This document shows, piece after piece, positions 1-9,242 of a stretch of DNA of 56,340 bases (positions are counted from its first letter, which is position 1; every line of letters starts with the position of its first letter). The position numbers were made by a program, and so were the translations under genes. This DNA comes from an uncultured Clostridia bacterium (GTDB taxonomy: Bacteria > Bacillota > Clostridia > Peptostreptococcales > Anaerovoracaceae): the NCBI GenBank assembly GCA_934255545.1, contig CAKQOE010000012.1, forward strand, positions 1 through 56,340. Direction: 5' to 3'. The notes under the pieces were generated by a model. That model saw nothing but the letters and a program-made list of their open reading frames with translations, did no database searches and had not been told where the DNA came from.

Positions 1-879
1 ATTTGATGCGGCTATGACACGAACATTTACAGGTATGCTCTCTGTACCGCCTATCCTTTCTATCTCTTTTTCCTGAAGGGCGCGCAGGAGTTTAGGCTGC
101 ATGGAAAGGCTCATTGCATTTACTTCATCCAGGAACATACTGCCGAGATGGGCTTTTTCAAATTTTCCGGCCTTTCCGCCCTTCAGACCGCCGGTAAAGC
201 TTCCTTCCTCATATCCGAAAAACTCCGATTCCATGAGATTTTCAGGGATGGCTGAGCAATTTACGCGGACAAACGGAAATGCGCTGCGCGTGCTTACGTT
301 ATGTATGGCATGTGCAACGAGTTCCTTTCCTGTTCCCGTTTCTCCTTCTATAAGGCATGATGCATTAGAGGCTCCGGCTATGTATATCTGCTCTTTAACA
401 TCTTTTATTGCCCGGCTCTCGCCTATTATGCTGTCTGTGGTATATTTAGCGCCGCTTGCGTGTCGTTCATTGTTTTTCAAATAATCAAATTCTTCAAGCA
501 TCTGATCGAGCGACGCTGAAAAATTCTGTGCTTCGTCAAGATTATCAAATATAGATGAGATAAAACATCCCGATACGTTATTTTTTGAGCTGAATACAGG
601 CTGATACTTCATTATCGCTGAAACATCCTTCTTATACGCTGTTTTTATAAACATTTCCCCGGAAATGATGCGTCCTGTGCGCAGAGCCAGCATTGCTCCC
701 GACCCTTCTATCAGAGATTCTACATTTTTGCCTACAGCTTCATCTTCAGGTATTCCTGTCGCTTCGCACCATTTTTTATTTACATATTTGTAATTTCCGA
801 ATTCATCAGTATAGGCTATTATGCCTGCCTGATCCAGTACAGACAGTATGAATTTCGCTTCTGATTTTTTTCTTTCCAT
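1..879 (-). CDS. Sigma-54-dependent transcriptional activator (PAS + AAA+), 3' part cut by window edge
   Basis: The first 293 residues of an enhancer-binding protein that remodels sigma-54 RNA polymerase by ATP hydrolysis. A PAS-like sensor fold occupies about residues 8-115. The AAA+ module follows, with Walker A GETGTGKE at 179-186, the sigma-54-contacting loop GSFTGG (GAFTGA family) at 226-231, Walker B GSMFLDEV at 246-253 and a sensor-I-like RVIAASN at the edge. The ATG is preceded by AAGGAA at good spacing. The C-terminal DNA-binding domain lies outside the window, so the target cannot be inferred. The PAS domain suggests it senses a small ligand or redox signal. The family call is secure; the regulated pathway is unknown. 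Confidence 0.93.
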   Translation of the reverse strand, partial: MERKKSEAKFILSVLDQAGIIAYTDEFGNYKYVNKKWCEATGIPEDEAVGKNVESLIEGSGAMLALRTGRIISGEMFIKTAYKKDVSAIMKYQPVFSSKNNVSGCFISSIFDNLDEAQNFSASLDQMLEEFDYLKNNERHASGAKYTTDSIIGESRAIKDVKEQIYIAGASNASCLIEGETGTGKELVAHAIHNVSTRSAFPFVRVNCSAIPENLMESEFFGYEEGSFTGGLKGGKAGKFEKAHLGSMFLDEVNAMSLSMQPKLLRALQEKEIERIGGTESIPVNVRVIAASN

Positions 880-1030
880 TCTTATTCCTTATACAATGCC
901 AGTATCGATTGCTTTATTCTAACTAAGATGCAATGTGTTTATGTGTAAACTTATATTAGCATATCATGTAAACATTAGCTATCACTTTATTAACATACAG
1001 CAACGGCTGTACGGCAGGCGGATGCCTGCG

Positions 1031-1066
1031 TAAAAAAAGCGAAACAGCTTTTAAACCGTTTCGCTT
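1031..1066 (-). terminator. Rho-independent terminator of htpG
   Basis: On the minus strand, AAGCGAAAC pairs with GTTTCGCTT around a loop of about 12 nt and is followed by a run of T. It lies about 60 bases past the htpG stop. A second palindrome, GCAGGC-GGAT-GCCTGC (1014-1029), sits directly behind it. Confidence 0.85.
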
Positions 1067-1123
1067 TTCTGGTATTATTTGTATTGATCTGGCATAATAT
1101 TTCTATTACTGACTGATGGTCAG

Positions 1124-3001
1124 CTATTTCATTAAATCGCAGATGTGATTTGAGAATGCTACAGGATCTTCTACAGTAAGTCCGCCGATCAGAGCAGCCT
1201 GGTCGTAAAGGAGTGATGTGAATATTCTGAGCTTATCCTCGTCTCCGGACTTGAATGCAGATGTGAGAGCATTAAATACAGGATGATCCGGGTTTATCTC
1301 GAGGACTTTCTGTGACTCTACCTTTTCCTGGATAGGCATAGAATTCATAACTCTTTCCATCTCGATAGATACATCACCGTCTACAGCAAGGCATACAGGA
1401 TTGCTCTTCAGACGCTGTGATATCCTTACTTCCTTTACACGGCCTCCGAGCATTTCCTTCATCTTTTCGAGCATATCCTTGCTCTCGTCCTTCTTCTTTT
1501 CGAATTCCTGCTTTTCCTCTTCAGTTTCTTCGAGTCCGAGGTCTTCACCTGCAGCTGAACGGAAAGGCTTATCCTGGAAGTCTCTTATCATTCTGATCAG
1601 GAAGTCATCGACTTCATCTGTCATGTATAATACTTCGTAGCCCTTATCGAGCAGTATCTCTATCTGAGGAAGCTTTTCTATGTGTGATATGTCCTTACCT
1701 GTTGCATAGTAAACGTACTTCTGATCTTCCTTCATTCTTGAAGCGTATTCAGAAAGCGTAACGAGCTTCTTCTCTGATGACGAGTAGAAGAGAAGCAGAT
1801 CCTGAAGTTCATCCTTAAGCTGACCGAAGCTGTTATAAAGACCAAACTTTATCGAAAGTCCGAAATCCTTGAAGAACTTTTCGTAAACTTCTCTGTCAGT
1901 GTTGAGCATTGACATAAGTTCGTTCTTTATCTTCTTTTCTATATTTTTTGCGATATTCTTTACCTGCCTGTTCTGCTGCAGAGTCTCTCTTGAGATGTTC
2001 AGGTCAAGATCCTGAGAATCTACGATACCTCTTACAAAGCCGTAGTAGTCAGGAACGAGGTCTGCACAGTGATCCATGATAAGTACGCCGCTTGAGTAAA
2101 GCTGCAGTCCCTTTTCATAATCAGGCGAGAAGTAATTGAACGGAGGTCTCTTTGGTATAAACAGCAGAGCTGTGAATGAAGACGCGCCCTCTACGCTGTA
2201 ATGTATAACTCTGAGCGGTTCTTCCTGAGCATAGAATTTTTCCTTGTAGAACATCGCATACTGCTCTTCTGTGATCTCGCTCTTGCTCTTCTTCCAGATA
2301 GGGATCATGCTGTTCAGAGTTTCGATATCAGTATATGTCTCGAACTGATTTTCTTCTCCGCCTTCCTTTGGTCTGCTCTTTTCAACTTCCATCTGGATAG
2401 GGTATCTGATGTAATCAGAGTATTTCTTTACGAGTGAACGGAGTTTGTAATCGAACAGGTACTCATCGTAATTTTCATCAGGAGTATTGTTCTTGATGTG
2501 AAGTATGATCCTTGTGCCGTGACCTACCATAGCACTTTCGAGTATAGTATATCCGTCAGCACCTTCAGATTCCCACTGCCAGCATTCTTCTTCACCGTAT
2601 TTTCTTGAAATAACAGTTACCTTATCTGCTACCATGAACGCAGAATAGAAACCTACGCCGAACTGACCGATTATATCTACATCTTTTCCGTCTTCTATAG
2701 ATTTCTTGAATTCGAGTGAACCGCTGCGGGCGATAGTACCGAGGTTCTTTTCAAGTTCTTCCTTGTTCATACCGATACCGTTATCGATAATTGAAAGTGT
2801 TCTTTCCTCAAAGTCTGACTCAAGGGCGATATAGAAATCATCTCTTGACATGCCCTCAGGACCTTCGTAGTAAAGTTTGTCGATAGCATCGCTTGCATTT
2901 GAAATAAGCTCTCTTAGGAATATTTCCTTATTTGTGTAGATCGAATTGATCATCATATCGAGCAGTTTTTTTGATTCTGCCTTGAACTGTTTCTTTGCCA
3001 T
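1124..3001 (-). CDS. htpG: Chaperone protein HtpG (Hsp90)
   Basis: Bacterial Hsp90, a dimeric ATP-dependent cytosolic chaperone; 625 residues, the normal family length. The N-terminal GHKL ATPase motifs are all present: NASDAIDKL, DNGIGM and GQFGVGFYS. The middle domain contains the conserved stretch around LNISRETLQQN. I chose the ATG giving MAKKQFKAES, because AGAGGTG lies 6 bases upstream. A GTG three codons earlier would overlap that ribosome binding site. The gene is monocistronic, with its own promoter overlapped by a CIRCE operator and its own terminator, so heat-shock control by HrcA is expected. Identification is certain. Confidence 0.98.
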   Translation of the reverse strand: MAKKQFKAESKKLLDMMINSIYTNKEIFLRELISNASDAIDKLYYEGPEGMSRDDFYIALESDFEERTLSIIDNGIGMNKEELEKNLGTIARSGSLEFKKSIEDGKDVDIIGQFGVGFYSAFMVADKVTVISRKYGEEECWQWESEGADGYTILESAMVGHGTRIILHIKNNTPDENYDEYLFDYKLRSLVKKYSDYIRYPIQMEVEKSRPKEGGEENQFETYTDIETLNSMIPIWKKSKSEITEEQYAMFYKEKFYAQEEPLRVIHYSVEGASSFTALLFIPKRPPFNYFSPDYEKGLQLYSSGVLIMDHCADLVPDYYGFVRGIVDSQDLDLNISRETLQQNRQVKNIAKNIEKKIKNELMSMLNTDREVYEKFFKDFGLSIKFGLYNSFGQLKDELQDLLLFYSSSEKKLVTLSEYASRMKEDQKYVYYATGKDISHIEKLPQIEILLDKGYEVLYMTDEVDDFLIRMIRDFQDKPFRSAAGEDLGLEETEEEKQEFEKKKDESKDMLEKMKEMLGGRVKEVRISQRLKSNPVCLAVDGDVSIEMERVMNSMPIQEKVESQKVLEINPDHPVFNALTSAFKSGDEDKLRIFTSLLYDQAALIGGLTVEDPVAFSNHICDLMK

Positions 3002-3113
3002 AATATGCACCTCTTTGTATCTTATAATTTAATATTTTCTGTAAAATCTGGAATGTTTACATATATCGAAGCCTGTGCAGTATAGTTGCTGTATCGAGCT
3101 TCGGTTTGTTGTG

Positions 3114-3140
3114 TTAGCACTCACCATTAACGAGTGCTAA
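3114..3140 (-). promoter_or_regulatory. CIRCE operator (HrcA binding site) of htpG
   Basis: TTAGCACTC-N9-GAGTGCTAA, a perfect match to the CIRCE consensus. It starts five bases after the -10 box of the htpG promoter and so covers the transcription start. HrcA repressor should hold htpG down until heat or unfolded-protein stress titrates GroEL. Confidence 0.97.
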
Positions 3141-3145
3141 CATTT

Positions 3146-3173
3146 ATTATAATCATATGAATGCAAAAATCAA
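3146..3173 (-). promoter_or_regulatory. Vegetative promoter of htpG
   Basis: The -35 TTGATT (3173-3168) and -10 TATAAT (3151-3146) are separated by 16 bases and sit directly upstream of the CIRCE element. This is a standard sigma-A promoter repressed by HrcA. Confidence 0.88.
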
Positions 3174-3289
3174 CCCCAATAATAATATTTTTATACGATG
3201 CCTCACGGCATCACAATATATTACTCCGATATATCCTATCCCTGTCAGATAAGATCGTCATTTATATTATTTTAAACCTGACTATACAG

Positions 3290-3321
3290 AAAAAGCGCCC
3301 ACCGCAATATGCGGCAGGCGC
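3290..3321 (-). terminator. Terminator of the 101-residue gene at 3348-3653
   Basis: On the minus strand a GC-rich stem (GCGCC.GCCGCA with TGCGGTGGGCGC) closes a very small loop and is followed by TTTTT. It separates the upstream gene from the htpG promoter. Confidence 0.8.
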
Positions 3322-3347
3322 CCGAAAATCATTTATTAAATATAATA

Positions 3348-3653
3348 TTATTCAGCGTCAGCAAGTCTTGGCTCTACATAGTCAGCGATCTTTGCATCAT
3401 AGTTATGATCAGCGATTGCCTTGTCGAAGAAGTCGAGAACTTCATCAGTTGTGCCAGGGAAATCCTTCATGAGGCTTCCTACGTGAGTTCTTACGCCGCC
3501 TGATCTGCCCTTATCTACATAACGAAGATCAAACTTGAAACCATCTCTTTCGAGGATAGCATACTGTGAATTATTCTTTGAATCGATCTTGTACTTAGCC
3601 TTATAACCTCTGTGTTTGCAAGCTTCTACGATTTCATCCATTGTGCAAGTCAT
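3348..3653 (-). CDS. Small hypothetical protein (101 aa)
   Basis: I do not recognise the family. The protein is a small soluble, mixed-charge polypeptide starting MTCTMDEIVEACKH, without a signal peptide or membrane segment. The C-terminal half contains several aspartates and looks alpha-helical. The start was placed at the ATG preceded by AAGGAGGT with 9-base spacing, rather than at an in-frame start 14 codons further out that has no such site. It has its own terminator. The strong ribosome binding site suggests a well translated protein. Function unknown. Confidence 0.75.
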   Translation of the reverse strand: MTCTMDEIVEACKHRGYKAKYKIDSKNNSQYAILERDGFKFDLRYVDKGRSGGVRTHVGSLMKDFPGTTDEVLDFFDKAIADHNYDAKIADYVEPRLADAE

Positions 3654-3871
3654 TTTAAATAACCTCCTTAAAAATACAATAGTATAATGAGTCATGATTA
3701 TAGATCATATATGAAACACTTCATATACAAATATCTCTCTCACAAGGAAAGATTATACCACATTTATTTTAAATATCTACCTTATTTAAGAATTTTTTTT
3801 AATTTATATTGCCGGTTTTAGTTGGTATTAGTCATGTATATATTATTTTTATGTATGTCTGAATTTAATTT

Positions 3872-3911
3872 GTGTGCATATTGATTCAATATCATATATA
3901 TTTATGCACAC
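3872..3911. promoter_or_regulatory. Inverted repeat GTGTGCATA-N22-TATGCACAC in a 370-base gene-free stretch
   Basis: The region between the divergent genes at 3653 and 4023 is very AT-rich and holds this perfect 9-bp inverted repeat. Its spacing (arm starts 31 bases apart, about three helical turns) fits an operator bound by a dimeric regulator. No clear sigma-A promoter was found for the rightward gene, so a sporulation sigma factor is possible. Role inferred only. Confidence 0.4.
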
Positions 3912-4022
3912 TATATGCAGTGATATCTCCTGCACTTTTATCTTTTTTTAACGGTCACAATGATCCGATTTCAGAATAGTATAAAGAAACCGGAACTTTA
4001 AGTAAAATAAAAGGAGGAAAAT

Positions 4023-5105
4023 ATGAACTGTTTTTCAAACTGCCACCCTGTATACCCTCAGACAGCAGGCTCAGGCTGCAGCAATGGCTGCGCTCAGGGC
4101 TGCGTCTCACCTGACACAAAAGATAACTGTTGTAATGCTTCAAACCTCTGTAATTTTGACGGTGACATGTCAAAAGTGGTTTCCGAGCCTATATACGTTC
4201 AGAAAATATATGATGCCGTACTTTTAAATCTTCAGGGACTTAAGACAGTCTCTGAACAGCGCTTCACACCATCTATACCTTCAGGCTTCCGTATAGCCGG
4301 CATATCTGAAATAAAATGCAGAAAATTTTTTAATCCGGCTAATATAAACGATCCTTCAAATATGAAGATCACAGCCAACACGACAATATCAGGAGCCAGC
4401 TTTGTATGTGACTCCAACGGAGAAGTGTGCGTGACAGGACCTGACGGTACTCTTTCTGAGCGCCTGCTTTATACTGATACTTCTTCGTGCGACAGCAATG
4501 AAAGAGGCACTCCTGTCTTCGGAACTCAGAAAGTCTGCATATCAGGTCATGTAATAGTTACGCTCGATCTTATACTCATAGATAACTTCGGGCGCGAGGT
4601 CAGCTTCCCTGTAACAGCCAACGTAAATATCGCGACGCCGGCGTCGCCTTTGCTTCTTACGAGCTTTTTTGAAATGTGCATGCCTTCTGTATTTGATACG
4701 GCATTCCTGCCCAGGTTTACCGAGTTGTGCAATGTAGGCTGTGAAACTCGTCTTGCCACGAACAGTTTCGGAAGAGATCTCAATGTGAATGCTAACGGAG
4801 AAGTCTCTGCCAACCTTATAATAGCGCTTTGCGTCAACTGCGAAAAGAAGATCATCGTTCCTGTGCAGCTCTGCGTGCTTTCTACAGGATTTGTAGAGCT
4901 TTCGCCTAATACATCTCAGGTATGCGCAAACTTCCCGCAGCTCTTCCCTAATCAGATAAACGGCTCTGACGAAGATGTCGATGCTGATGCTGACGATAAT
5001 AACTGTGATCAGAACTGCAGGCCTGCCTGCCCGCCTCCGTTCACACCCGGCCCGTGCTGCCCTCCGCCGCCGGGATGCTGTGATCCGTTTCCTGTGATCG
5101 GATAG
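4023..5105 (+). CDS. Cys-rich putative spore-coat or surface structural protein (360 aa)
   Basis: No catalytic motif and no signal peptide. The first 45 residues are packed with Cys (FSNC, GCSNGCAQGC, NCC), the central part is beta-rich, and the C-terminus is a Pro/Cys tail (CPPPFTPGPCCPPPPGCC). The central region contains segments such as IPSGFRIAGI, FNPANINDPSN and VPVQLCVLSTGFV. These resemble conserved proteins I remember from many clostridia, where function is unassigned. Cys-rich tails and cross-linkable sequence suit a spore coat or exosporium component. A perfect AAAGGAGG sits upstream of the ATG. It is the only large plus-strand gene in the left part and stands alone. Role inferred from composition. 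Confidence 0.7.
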   Translation: MNCFSNCHPVYPQTAGSGCSNGCAQGCVSPDTKDNCCNASNLCNFDGDMSKVVSEPIYVQKIYDAVLLNLQGLKTVSEQRFTPSIPSGFRIAGISEIKCRKFFNPANINDPSNMKITANTTISGASFVCDSNGEVCVTGPDGTLSERLLYTDTSSCDSNERGTPVFGTQKVCISGHVIVTLDLILIDNFGREVSFPVTANVNIATPASPLLLTSFFEMCMPSVFDTAFLPRFTELCNVGCETRLATNSFGRDLNVNANGEVSANLIIALCVNCEKKIIVPVQLCVLSTGFVELSPNTSQVCANFPQLFPNQINGSDEDVDADADDNNCDQNCRPACPPPFTPGPCCPPPPGCCDPFPVIG

Positions 5106-5165
5106 TATTATTTAAAAAATAAAATATTGTTACCTTGTATTTAGGCGTCCATATCCAGAGCTCCG

Positions 5166-8100
5166 TCAGGAGCCCTGGATCCTATGGATATTCCAGTAAA
5201 GCCGTCTATTGTCAAATGTTATGCTGTATTCCGATATCTTATCATTGCCTCCACTGTACCTTGCGCAGAATATTATTTTTTTATCTGTAATGCCTGAACC
5301 CCATCTCAGCATCATATCTTCAGACCATATACTGCCCCGGTATATTCCCTGCTCCGCAGGTTCAAGCTCATATTCTTTATCTTCTTCACCTTCTATCCAC
5401 GCTGTGACCTGTGCGGGCAAACCCTCAACATCGGCCTTCAGCATGATACGTTCACCCGGCCAGAATACGTCATGCTCACGCCCGGCATATTTCCTGTTTT
5501 CCTCCCATTTATCTGTATGATATACAGTGCCTTCAATATTTCCACGGCTCACTACATTAAAAATCATACTGTCAGTTCCTGTTCCTGATTGGCTTGTAAC
5601 AATACATACAGCTTTATATCTGCCGCAGGCGGCAGCAGGGATGATATTATTTATTGTTATATTTTCATATTTTCCATTTGATGCATTTATGTCAGATATT
5701 TTTTTATGCCGGACCATATCTTCGCCGAGATAAATACTCGCTTCAAGAGTCAGCTGCTGCTTCAGTGCATCGTCAACAGCTATTTCAAGCCCTACAGGCT
5801 CACCCTCATAAAGCTGCGACGGAACAGTCTTTATATACCTTATCCAGGGAGCATCTGCTATACCGCCTACGTAAAAAGTGAGAAATACATGGTTACTTTC
5901 TCTGTCATAGCCGGGATCTCCGCCATCTTCAGCTCCACCTGTCGTATCATCTATCTGCCAGTGTTCTACAGTATATTTTCCGTCTTTATAAAATCTTGTT
6001 ACAGGCTCATTTAATATTATTCCGCTTTCCGATGTTATATTACCTTCTCTGTCAAGGATAACTGCTGCGTTTTCAAACTCACCGTCATTTGATGGAGTAT
6101 GAGTATATTTCCAGAAGGACTGCTTTGACGGATCGTCTTCATAATCCCAGTAGTTTATATCATATTTTATAAACTGGCCTTTCTGAAATATTTTTATTTC
6201 ATCATTTTCATCACTGTTCTCTGCATCATGCTCAAGGCTGACTCCATCCTGTTTCCATTTTCCATATGTTCCAACATCAGAAAAATCATCCGATGCTATA
6301 TAGATCTTTCTTCCGTCCTGGATGGTATATATCGCAAAATCATATATACGTGAAATATTTTTGTCCAATTTTAATCTGAAAGCAGTTTTTCCACTGTACA
6401 TATTTTCTCCAAGAAATAATGTTTTTTCTGATCCTGCCGACGCCTTCAGAAAATTATGTTTATTTATAAGCAGATTGGTATCATCTACTATATACATCTG
6501 AACGTCTGAGAAATTTCCCCATGTTCCTCTGTATGAATTAAATGATGATCTGAAATGGCGTTCACCTGAAAATACCGGTATACTGTATATCCACTCTGCA
6601 GGTATATGGCTCAGTGCAAAGTTAAAGGTCTGCAGCGTTCCATAGTGGCTGCATCCTGTAAACTCATCCATTGAATAGCTTACACTGTATTTTGCCTTAG
6701 TATATGAATTTAATTTTACAGTTGAGCCTACAGCTTTTTTGCCGGCAGGTATTTTTATATACAGATTATCATAGTCATCTTCTTTTACTCTTTCCGTATT
6801 ATCGACTTCTCCCGGTTCTCCGCGCAGATATGAAACATTCTTCATTTCTCTATAAGACGTAACATTTCCCGGTGTCTTAAAGCTTCCTGAAACTTTATAC
6901 ACATTTCCTGTTTTATTAGAAACATTTTCTTCTGAAATAATATTTATCTCGGCAGATCCTTTTTTTATGTACGATAATTTAAGATCATCTATATAAGTAT
7001 ACGTGATCATTTTGCCGCCATATCCACCTGTATAAAGTTTTATCTCATGCTTTCCGCTTCCAAGTATATATGGATGAGTATATGTTCCGTTTCCTGTTAT
7101 GCCAGGTGTTTCTTCCCATCTTACGCCGTCTATCTCAACATAATTTGAATTTATCTTACCTGCGCTTTTGTTATTAACAATAATATAATCAAATGATATC
7201 ACACCTTGTTTTCCCGCAGGTATCTCAAATGAAATAACAGATGTATGATCTACGCCTACATTGCTTTTTCCGGTGTATGAAGCATAGCAATCAGTGTAAA
7301 GTCCTCCTGCATACGTATAATCCCGGATGTTAAAAAAGCTGTTTAATGAGTCATCATCAAAATCCTCTATCTCGTAATCATAAACAGAAAATGACTCTTT
7401 ATCATATGTTTTTTCCGGCAGAACAGGTAATGTTCCATGCGAAATATCAGTAATATTTTTATTTTCACTGTCAGATCTTACAGTATATTCATAATAATAT
7501 TCTTTATTGTCATCCAGCTGTATCTCACGTTCTATAAAGCCGTTCTCAGATTTCACATTTACAGAAGAATATCCTTTTTGATCAATTTTATTTTCACTTA
7601 CAGATCTTACGATTTCTGTAATGTAATCGTCTTTTTCGCTTATATATTTTACAGTATCAGTATCGTTACCACTGTAATTTCCTAATATATATACGATATA
7701 GCCTGCTTTTGAGATTTTTTCCATAAGCATATTTTTTTCATCAGCAGACAGTGAATCGATCATCTCATCATTTTTTATCAACATTATTTTATGATCTGTC
7801 CCGGAGCCGTACTTAACGTTCTTCATCATAGCTCTGTAAAATATTTCATAAGCAGTACACGGATGTTTTACAATGTTATTATCAAGTGAAGCTGTCCCGA
7901 CATACTGAGAATTACGCCCCGTATGTATCACAGTATATATATCTGACCTTCGAGCATATTCACTGAAGCTGCTGCATCCTGCCAGAAGTGAGCCCTTTGA
8001 AGCCGCCCCGCTTTGCAGATCAAATGTCAGATTCGTACATCTTTCAGGGTATCCATGCGAGGGACCGTTTCCCCATGTCTGGTTATATATCCATGTACAA

Positions 8101-9242
8101 AGCCCTCCCACTGTTATATTTATTTTTCCACCATTTTCAATACTGTATATTATCTGATCATATACAGCAGGATCACCGTTTTTATTTGATATCCGCACTT
8201 TACTGTTATAAGTTGAATCTGCGCCGAATACTTCAACCTCTACTTCATCATGCCCGTCATACGATATTGCCGCATAATTGTATCTTCCTATGCTGTCAAT
8301 TACAGGAAATACTTTCATACGATAGCTGTTTGTTCTGACTTCCTGCTTCAGCATCCGGTCATCGCCGTTATATATCTGTATAACAGTTTTATAATTATAT
8401 AATAAAGAATTTACATTATCATTATACATTGCTGCATCAACATGTATCAGTGCTGTGCCATCAACATCTATGCCTGCTACATCCAGCACAAGATCTGAAT
8501 TTACTTTTTTCCCGGCTTCCCTGAACAACTTTGAATCAAGCTTTCCTATATATTTTTCTGAAATTTCGCCGCTGCCTGTATCTAGCATAAGTTTCATTAT
8601 GCTTCCCTGCGGAGTTCTGTAATACGAATTCACAAGTCCGCTTACTCGCCTTGAAGCTCCTGACACACGTCCCTTCCAGACTTTTGAAACGCTTCCGTCC
8701 CTAAGCGATATACCAAATATTCCATTATCACAATAAGTATATATGATATCGTCTCCGACATAATTGTATTCACCGAGCTCATAATCTATAACAGTTACCG
8801 GAACGCCTGATTTTTTTGACATTACAAGCGTTTTTCCTGATGAAACGATATACAGATATTTTTCTGAATCATCCTGATACATAAATGCTCTTGAAACATT
8901 CATTTTAAACAGATCCGATGTGATCAGATAACTCCATACTTCTTTTCCATTTTCAGCATTAAACGCTGTAAGAGTAAAAGGCTCTTCGGGACGCCCTTTG
9001 TCAGGATCGCTCCATACTGCATCCATACAATACATATTACTGTTATCAACAGCATAAAGATCACATTCAAATGATGTAGAAGCTCCGTTATATCCGTAAT
9101 CGCCTCTGTGGCTGAAGCATTCCTCAATGTCCGCACCAGATGAAGATACCCTGGACATATCTGCATTTTCAAACAAAATATCAGCTTCTGTACCCGCAGA
9201 CATGAATTTTTCAAAAAAAACGCTCTTTAATGTCTTTTTCAT
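5166..9242 (-). CDS. Large beta-rich extracellular protein, downstream frame (1358 aa; probably the C-terminal part of one split gene)
   Basis: This open frame starts inside the end of the frame at 9211-10686. It has no signal peptide, yet looks extracellular: a PQQ-propeller-like beginning (AFNAENGKEVWSYL), long runs of beta-sheet, a jelly-roll-like segment around YVEIDGVRWEETPG, and Ig-like repeats near the C-terminus. The only candidate start is ATG with AAGGA five bases upstream. Deleting one base from the T8 run at 9213-9220 fuses the two frames into one protein of about 1840 residues. A -1 frameshift, slippage or a sequence error therefore explains it better than two genes. Substrate and partner unknown; secretion is inferred from the upstream part. 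Confidence 0.75.
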   Translation of the reverse strand: MKKTLKSVFFEKFMSAGTEADILFENADMSRVSSSGADIEECFSHRGDYGYNGASTSFECDLYAVDNSNMYCMDAVWSDPDKGRPEEPFTLTAFNAENGKEVWSYLITSDLFKMNVSRAFMYQDDSEKYLYIVSSGKTLVMSKKSGVPVTVIDYELGEYNYVGDDIIYTYCDNGIFGISLRDGSVSKVWKGRVSGASRRVSGLVNSYYRTPQGSIMKLMLDTGSGEISEKYIGKLDSKLFREAGKKVNSDLVLDVAGIDVDGTALIHVDAAMYNDNVNSLLYNYKTVIQIYNGDDRMLKQEVRTNSYRMKVFPVIDSIGRYNYAAISYDGHDEVEVEVFGADSTYNSKVRISNKNGDPAVYDQIIYSIENGGKINITVGGLCTWIYNQTWGNGPSHGYPERCTNLTFDLQSGAASKGSLLAGCSSFSEYARRSDIYTVIHTGRNSQYVGTASLDNNIVKHPCTAYEIFYRAMMKNVKYGSGTDHKIMLIKNDEMIDSLSADEKNMLMEKISKAGYIVYILGNYSGNDTDTVKYISEKDDYITEIVRSVSENKIDQKGYSSVNVKSENGFIEREIQLDDNKEYYYEYTVRSDSENKNITDISHGTLPVLPEKTYDKESFSVYDYEIEDFDDDSLNSFFNIRDYTYAGGLYTDCYASYTGKSNVGVDHTSVISFEIPAGKQGVISFDYIIVNNKSAGKINSNYVEIDGVRWEETPGITGNGTYTHPYILGSGKHEIKLYTGGYGGKMITYTYIDDLKLSYIKKGSAEINIISEENVSNKTGNVYKVSGSFKTPGNVTSYREMKNVSYLRGEPGEVDNTERVKEDDYDNLYIKIPAGKKAVGSTVKLNSYTKAKYSVSYSMDEFTGCSHYGTLQTFNFALSHIPAEWIYSIPVFSGERHFRSSFNSYRGTWGNFSDVQMYIVDDTNLLINKHNFLKASAGSEKTLFLGENMYSGKTAFRLKLDKNISRIYDFAIYTIQDGRKIYIASDDFSDVGTYGKWKQDGVSLEHDAENSDENDEIKIFQKGQFIKYDINYWDYEDDPSKQSFWKYTHTPSNDGEFENAAVILDREGNITSESGIILNEPVTRFYKDGKYTVEHWQIDDTTGGAEDGGDPGYDRESNHVFLTFYVGGIADAPWIRYIKTVPSQLYEGEPVGLEIAVDDALKQQLTLEASIYLGEDMVRHKKISDINASNGKYENITINNIIPAAACGRYKAVCIVTSQSGTGTDSMIFNVVSRGNIEGTVYHTDKWEENRKYAGREHDVFWPGERIMLKADVEGLPAQVTAWIEGEEDKEYELEPAEQGIYRGSIWSEDMMLRWGSGITDKKIIFCARYSGGNDKISEYSITFDNRRLYWNIHRIQGS

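Noticed and set aside
5155..5195. Hairpin CCAG.GCTCC / GGAGC.CTGG at the end of the large surface-protein gene, as a terminator
   Set aside because: It overlaps the stop codon and has no T run on either strand.
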